Of a stretch of DNA of 64,000 nucleotides, positions 62,137-64,000 are shown one piece after another. Each line of letters starts with the position of its first letter. The first letter of the stretch is position 1. Below the pieces are notes generated by a model. The model had not been told where the DNA came from, did not search any database, and was given only the letters and a program-made list of their open reading frames with translations. Origin of the DNA: Cohaesibacter celericrescens (lineage in GTDB: Bacteria; Pseudomonadota; Alphaproteobacteria; Rhizobiales; Cohaesibacteraceae); contig NZ_PKUQ01000031.1 of NCBI RefSeq assembly GCF_002866925.1, positions 248,001 through 312,000 of the forward strand, read 5' to 3'. The position numbers and the translations under genes are program-made.

Positions 62137-63114
62137 ATGAATTTCTTCCGCACCGCACTGTTGCTGGCTGGTATGACGGCGTTGTTCATGGCCATCGGCT
62201 ATATGCTCGGTGGCTCGGGAGGCATGATGATTGCCTTCATTATTGCGCTTGGTATGAACGCGTTCAGCTATTGGAACTCGGACAAGATGGTTCTCAAGAT
62301 GCACAATGCCGTCGAGGTCGACGCGCGAACTGCACCTGAATATTATGAGATCGTGCAAAAATTGGCTGCAGAAGCCCAGCTGCCAATGCCTAGAGTGTAT
62401 GTTCTGGACAGCGAACAGCCCAATGCGTTTGCGACGGGGCGCAACCCGCAAAATGCCGCCGTGGCAGCGTCGACCGGATTGCTCAACCGGCTGACCTATG
62501 AAGAGGTCGCCGGTGTGATGGCGCACGAGCTGGCCCATATTAAAAATTATGACATCTTGACCATGACGGTGACCGCCACGCTGGCCGGTGCTGTGTCTAT
62601 GCTGGCAAACTTCGCTATGTTTTTTGGTGGCGGGCGCGACCGTGAGGGAGGCGGTGTTGGCATCATCGGCACTATTGCTTTGATGATTTTGGCGCCTCTT
62701 GCAGCTTCCGTCGTGCAAATGGCGATCAGCCGGACGCGGGAATATGAAGCGGATAAAATCGGGGCGCAGATTTGTGGCCAACCGATTTGGCTTGCCTCTG
62801 CTCTGGCAAAAATAGCCAATGCCGCAGGGCGCGAGGTGAATGTGACGGCGGAGGCCAATCCGGCTACGGCGCATATGTTCATTATCAACCCGCTATCAGG
62901 TCAGAAGATGGACAATTTGTTCTCGACCCACCCTGACACACAAAATCGTATTGATGCGCTTCAGGCACTGCAACAAGAGTGGTATGGGAGCAATGGCCCG
63001 CTGAAGGTTAGCTCGGGTGGCACGTTGGGTGCCAACCAGCGTCGTAACAGCCTTGATGACGGGCCGTGGGGGCGTGCCACACATGATGATGAGCCGTCTG
63101 GTCCATGGGGCTAG
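62137..63114 (+). CDS. htpX: Membrane zinc protease HtpX
   Basis: Inner-membrane M48 metalloprotease for membrane-protein quality control, 325 residues. Two N-terminal helices ([18 protein letters not shown] and [18 protein letters not shown]), [17 protein letters not shown], the zinc site HELAH at residues 130-134 in [14 protein letters not shown], two more helices, and the third ligand Glu in [13 protein letters not shown]. The C-terminus ends with a Gly/Pro-rich tail ([21 protein letters not shown]). GAGGA is upstream of the ATG. Confidence 0.95.
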   Translation: MNFFRTALLLAGMTALFMAIGYMLGGSGGMMIAFIIALGMNAFSYWNSDKMVLKMHNAVEVDARTAPEYYEIVQKLAAEAQLPMPRVYVLDSEQPNAFATGRNPQNAAVAASTGLLNRLTYEEVAGVMAHELAHIKNYDILTMTVTATLAGAVSMLANFAMFFGGGRDREGGGVGIIGTIALMILAPLAASVVQMAISRTREYEADKIGAQICGQPIWLASALAKIANAAGREVNVTAEANPATAHMFIINPLSGQKMDNLFSTHPDTQNRIDALQALQQEWYGSNGPLKVSSGGTLGANQRRNSLDDGPWGRATHDDEPSGPWG

Positions 63115-63140
63115 GGGCAAATGATTTGAGTATGAGATGA

Positions 63141-63169
63141 GCCACTCCGTTTGGGGTGGCTTTTCTTTT
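63141..63169 (+). terminator. Terminator of htpX
   Basis: GCCACTCC (63141-63148) with GGGGTGGC (63153-63160), then TTTTCTTTT. Confidence 0.85.
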
Positions 63170-63227
63170 GGCTCGTGCGTTGTTTCCAAAGGGATTAGGC
63201 AAACTTTGAACAATCGAGCGGAGATGA

Positions 63228-63596
<369 letters not shown>

Positions 63597-63655
63597 GTGG
63601 ATTATTCGGACTGTATTTGCACTTTTAAGTAGTGAAGTTACATTATGCACAGCTG

Positions 63656-63670
63656 TTAACTTTCTGTTAA
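63656..63670. promoter_or_regulatory. CtrA box, distal
   Basis: TTAA-CTTTCTG-TTAA, an exact TTAA-N7-TTAA match to the alphaproteobacterial CtrA binding site, upstream of the PilZ gene. Confidence 0.6.
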
Positions 63671-63699
63671 CCACCAATCGCCTCGGTGGATGCGAAAGA

Positions 63700-63714
63700 T
63701 TAAGATTGTGTTAA
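63700..63714. promoter_or_regulatory. CtrA box, proximal
   Basis: TTAA-GATTGTG-TTAA, a second exact TTAA-N7-TTAA match, 44 bases (about four helical turns) from the first and 52 bases before the GTG start of the PilZ gene. Confidence 0.6.
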
Positions 63715-63765
63715 TTTACAACTGTAGACTGCAAATTCACGATGCATAATTTTAAGGATATTGTT

Positions 63766-64000
63766 GTGACCCTAAGGCTTGAACACCGTAAAAGCAGACG
63801 TCGGCGTGTCTTGAAAGGTGGAAGAATTTTTTATAACAATTATTGCTTTAGCTGTGATTGCATCATTCGTAATGAAAATGATAGTGGCATGCAGCTCAAA
63901 GTTGATTCCGGTGCGCTTGTACCAACCGAGTTTGCTATTCTTAATCGCAAGGATGGAACTTTGGCTAATGCCCGAATGGTTTGGCATAAAGACACGCAAA
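63766..64000 (+). CDS. PilZ domain protein, 3' end beyond window
   Basis: N-terminal 78 residues of a PilZ (cyclic-di-GMP receptor) domain, open at the window end. Starts MTLRLEHRKSRRRRVLKGGRIFYNNY-like; the Arg-rich RKSRRRR fits the RxxxR motif, and CIIRNENDSG matches the usual N-x-S-x-x-G with Asn in place of Ser, which may weaken ligand binding. Then LVPTEFAILNRKDGT and ARMVWHKD follow the common alphaproteobacterial small PilZ type. GTG 63766 has AAGGA seven bases upstream; ATG 63742 is the alternative start. Two CtrA boxes upstream suggest cell-cycle or motility control. Confidence 0.8.
   Translation, partial: MTLRLEHRKSRRRRVLKGGRIFYNNYCFSCDCIIRNENDSGMQLKVDSGALVPTEFAILNRKDGTLANARMVWHKDTQ

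Overview
The window looks like a chromosomal stretch of an alphaproteobacterium, most likely Hyphomicrobiales (Rhizobiales) with roughly even base composition. The evidence is gene order and families: glnK-amtB; the ybbN / LON-domain / Trm112 trio; an RpoE-ChrR pair; dapF-mtaB-ftsY-yciB followed by ccmABCDG and an aconitase gene; DUF1674, DUF2794 and PilZ proteins; and TTAA-N7-TTAA (CtrA) boxes. A Cohaesibacter-like marine genus is a guess. I saw no phage, insertion sequence, CRISPR array or rRNA.

Layout. 1-12.4 kb: partial aldo/keto reductase, TerB-like protein and glutamine amidotransferase, then an intergenic region with a near-perfect sigma-54 promoter, two hairpins and a U-tract (predicted small RNA), YggT, pyrophosphatase, a secreted conserved protein, the nitrogen genes glnK-amtB with their own sigma-54-type promoter, tesB, a ubiquinone hydroxylase, and the Trm112/LON/YbbN cluster. 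12.4-20 kb: tRNA-Gly(GCC), then a stress-lipid island controlled by the ECF sigma factor RpoE and its anti-sigma ChrR. TGATCC-N15/16-CRTAW promoters precede rpoE-chrR, the divergent FAD oxidoreductase / DUF1365 / CFA-type methyltransferase operon, the SDR / NTF2-like operon and a fasciclin gene. One more match drives no visible gene.

20-31 kb: an aldo/keto reductase, then a large minus-strand cluster of circularly permuted ATP-grasp, alpha-E and transglutaminase-like proteins in two versions (three separate genes; a two-gene fused form). This looks like an uncharacterised peptide synthesis or modification system. 31-44.8 kb: sucrose phosphorylase, a PAS histidine kinase with a response regulator of unusual output, a low-molecular-weight phosphatase, ThpR, a Tas-like reductase, the divergent tesA / ybbA-ybbP locus, a Bax inhibitor-1 protein, DUF2794 and a glycine-zipper protein. 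45-58.5 kb: htpG, dapF-mtaB-ftsY-yciB, the cytochrome c maturation operon ccmABCDG, and an aconitase of the AcnB type. 58.7-64 kb: GNAT acetyltransferase, DUF1989 protein, aldo/keto reductase, DUF1674 protein, htpX, DUF6122 protein, and a PilZ gene cut by the window edge and preceded by two CtrA boxes.

The items most worth following are the predicted sigma-54 small RNA, the duplicated ATP-grasp/alpha-E/transglutaminase system, the compact RpoE regulon including its orphan promoter, the AcnB gene next to ccm, and the CtrA-boxed PilZ gene.
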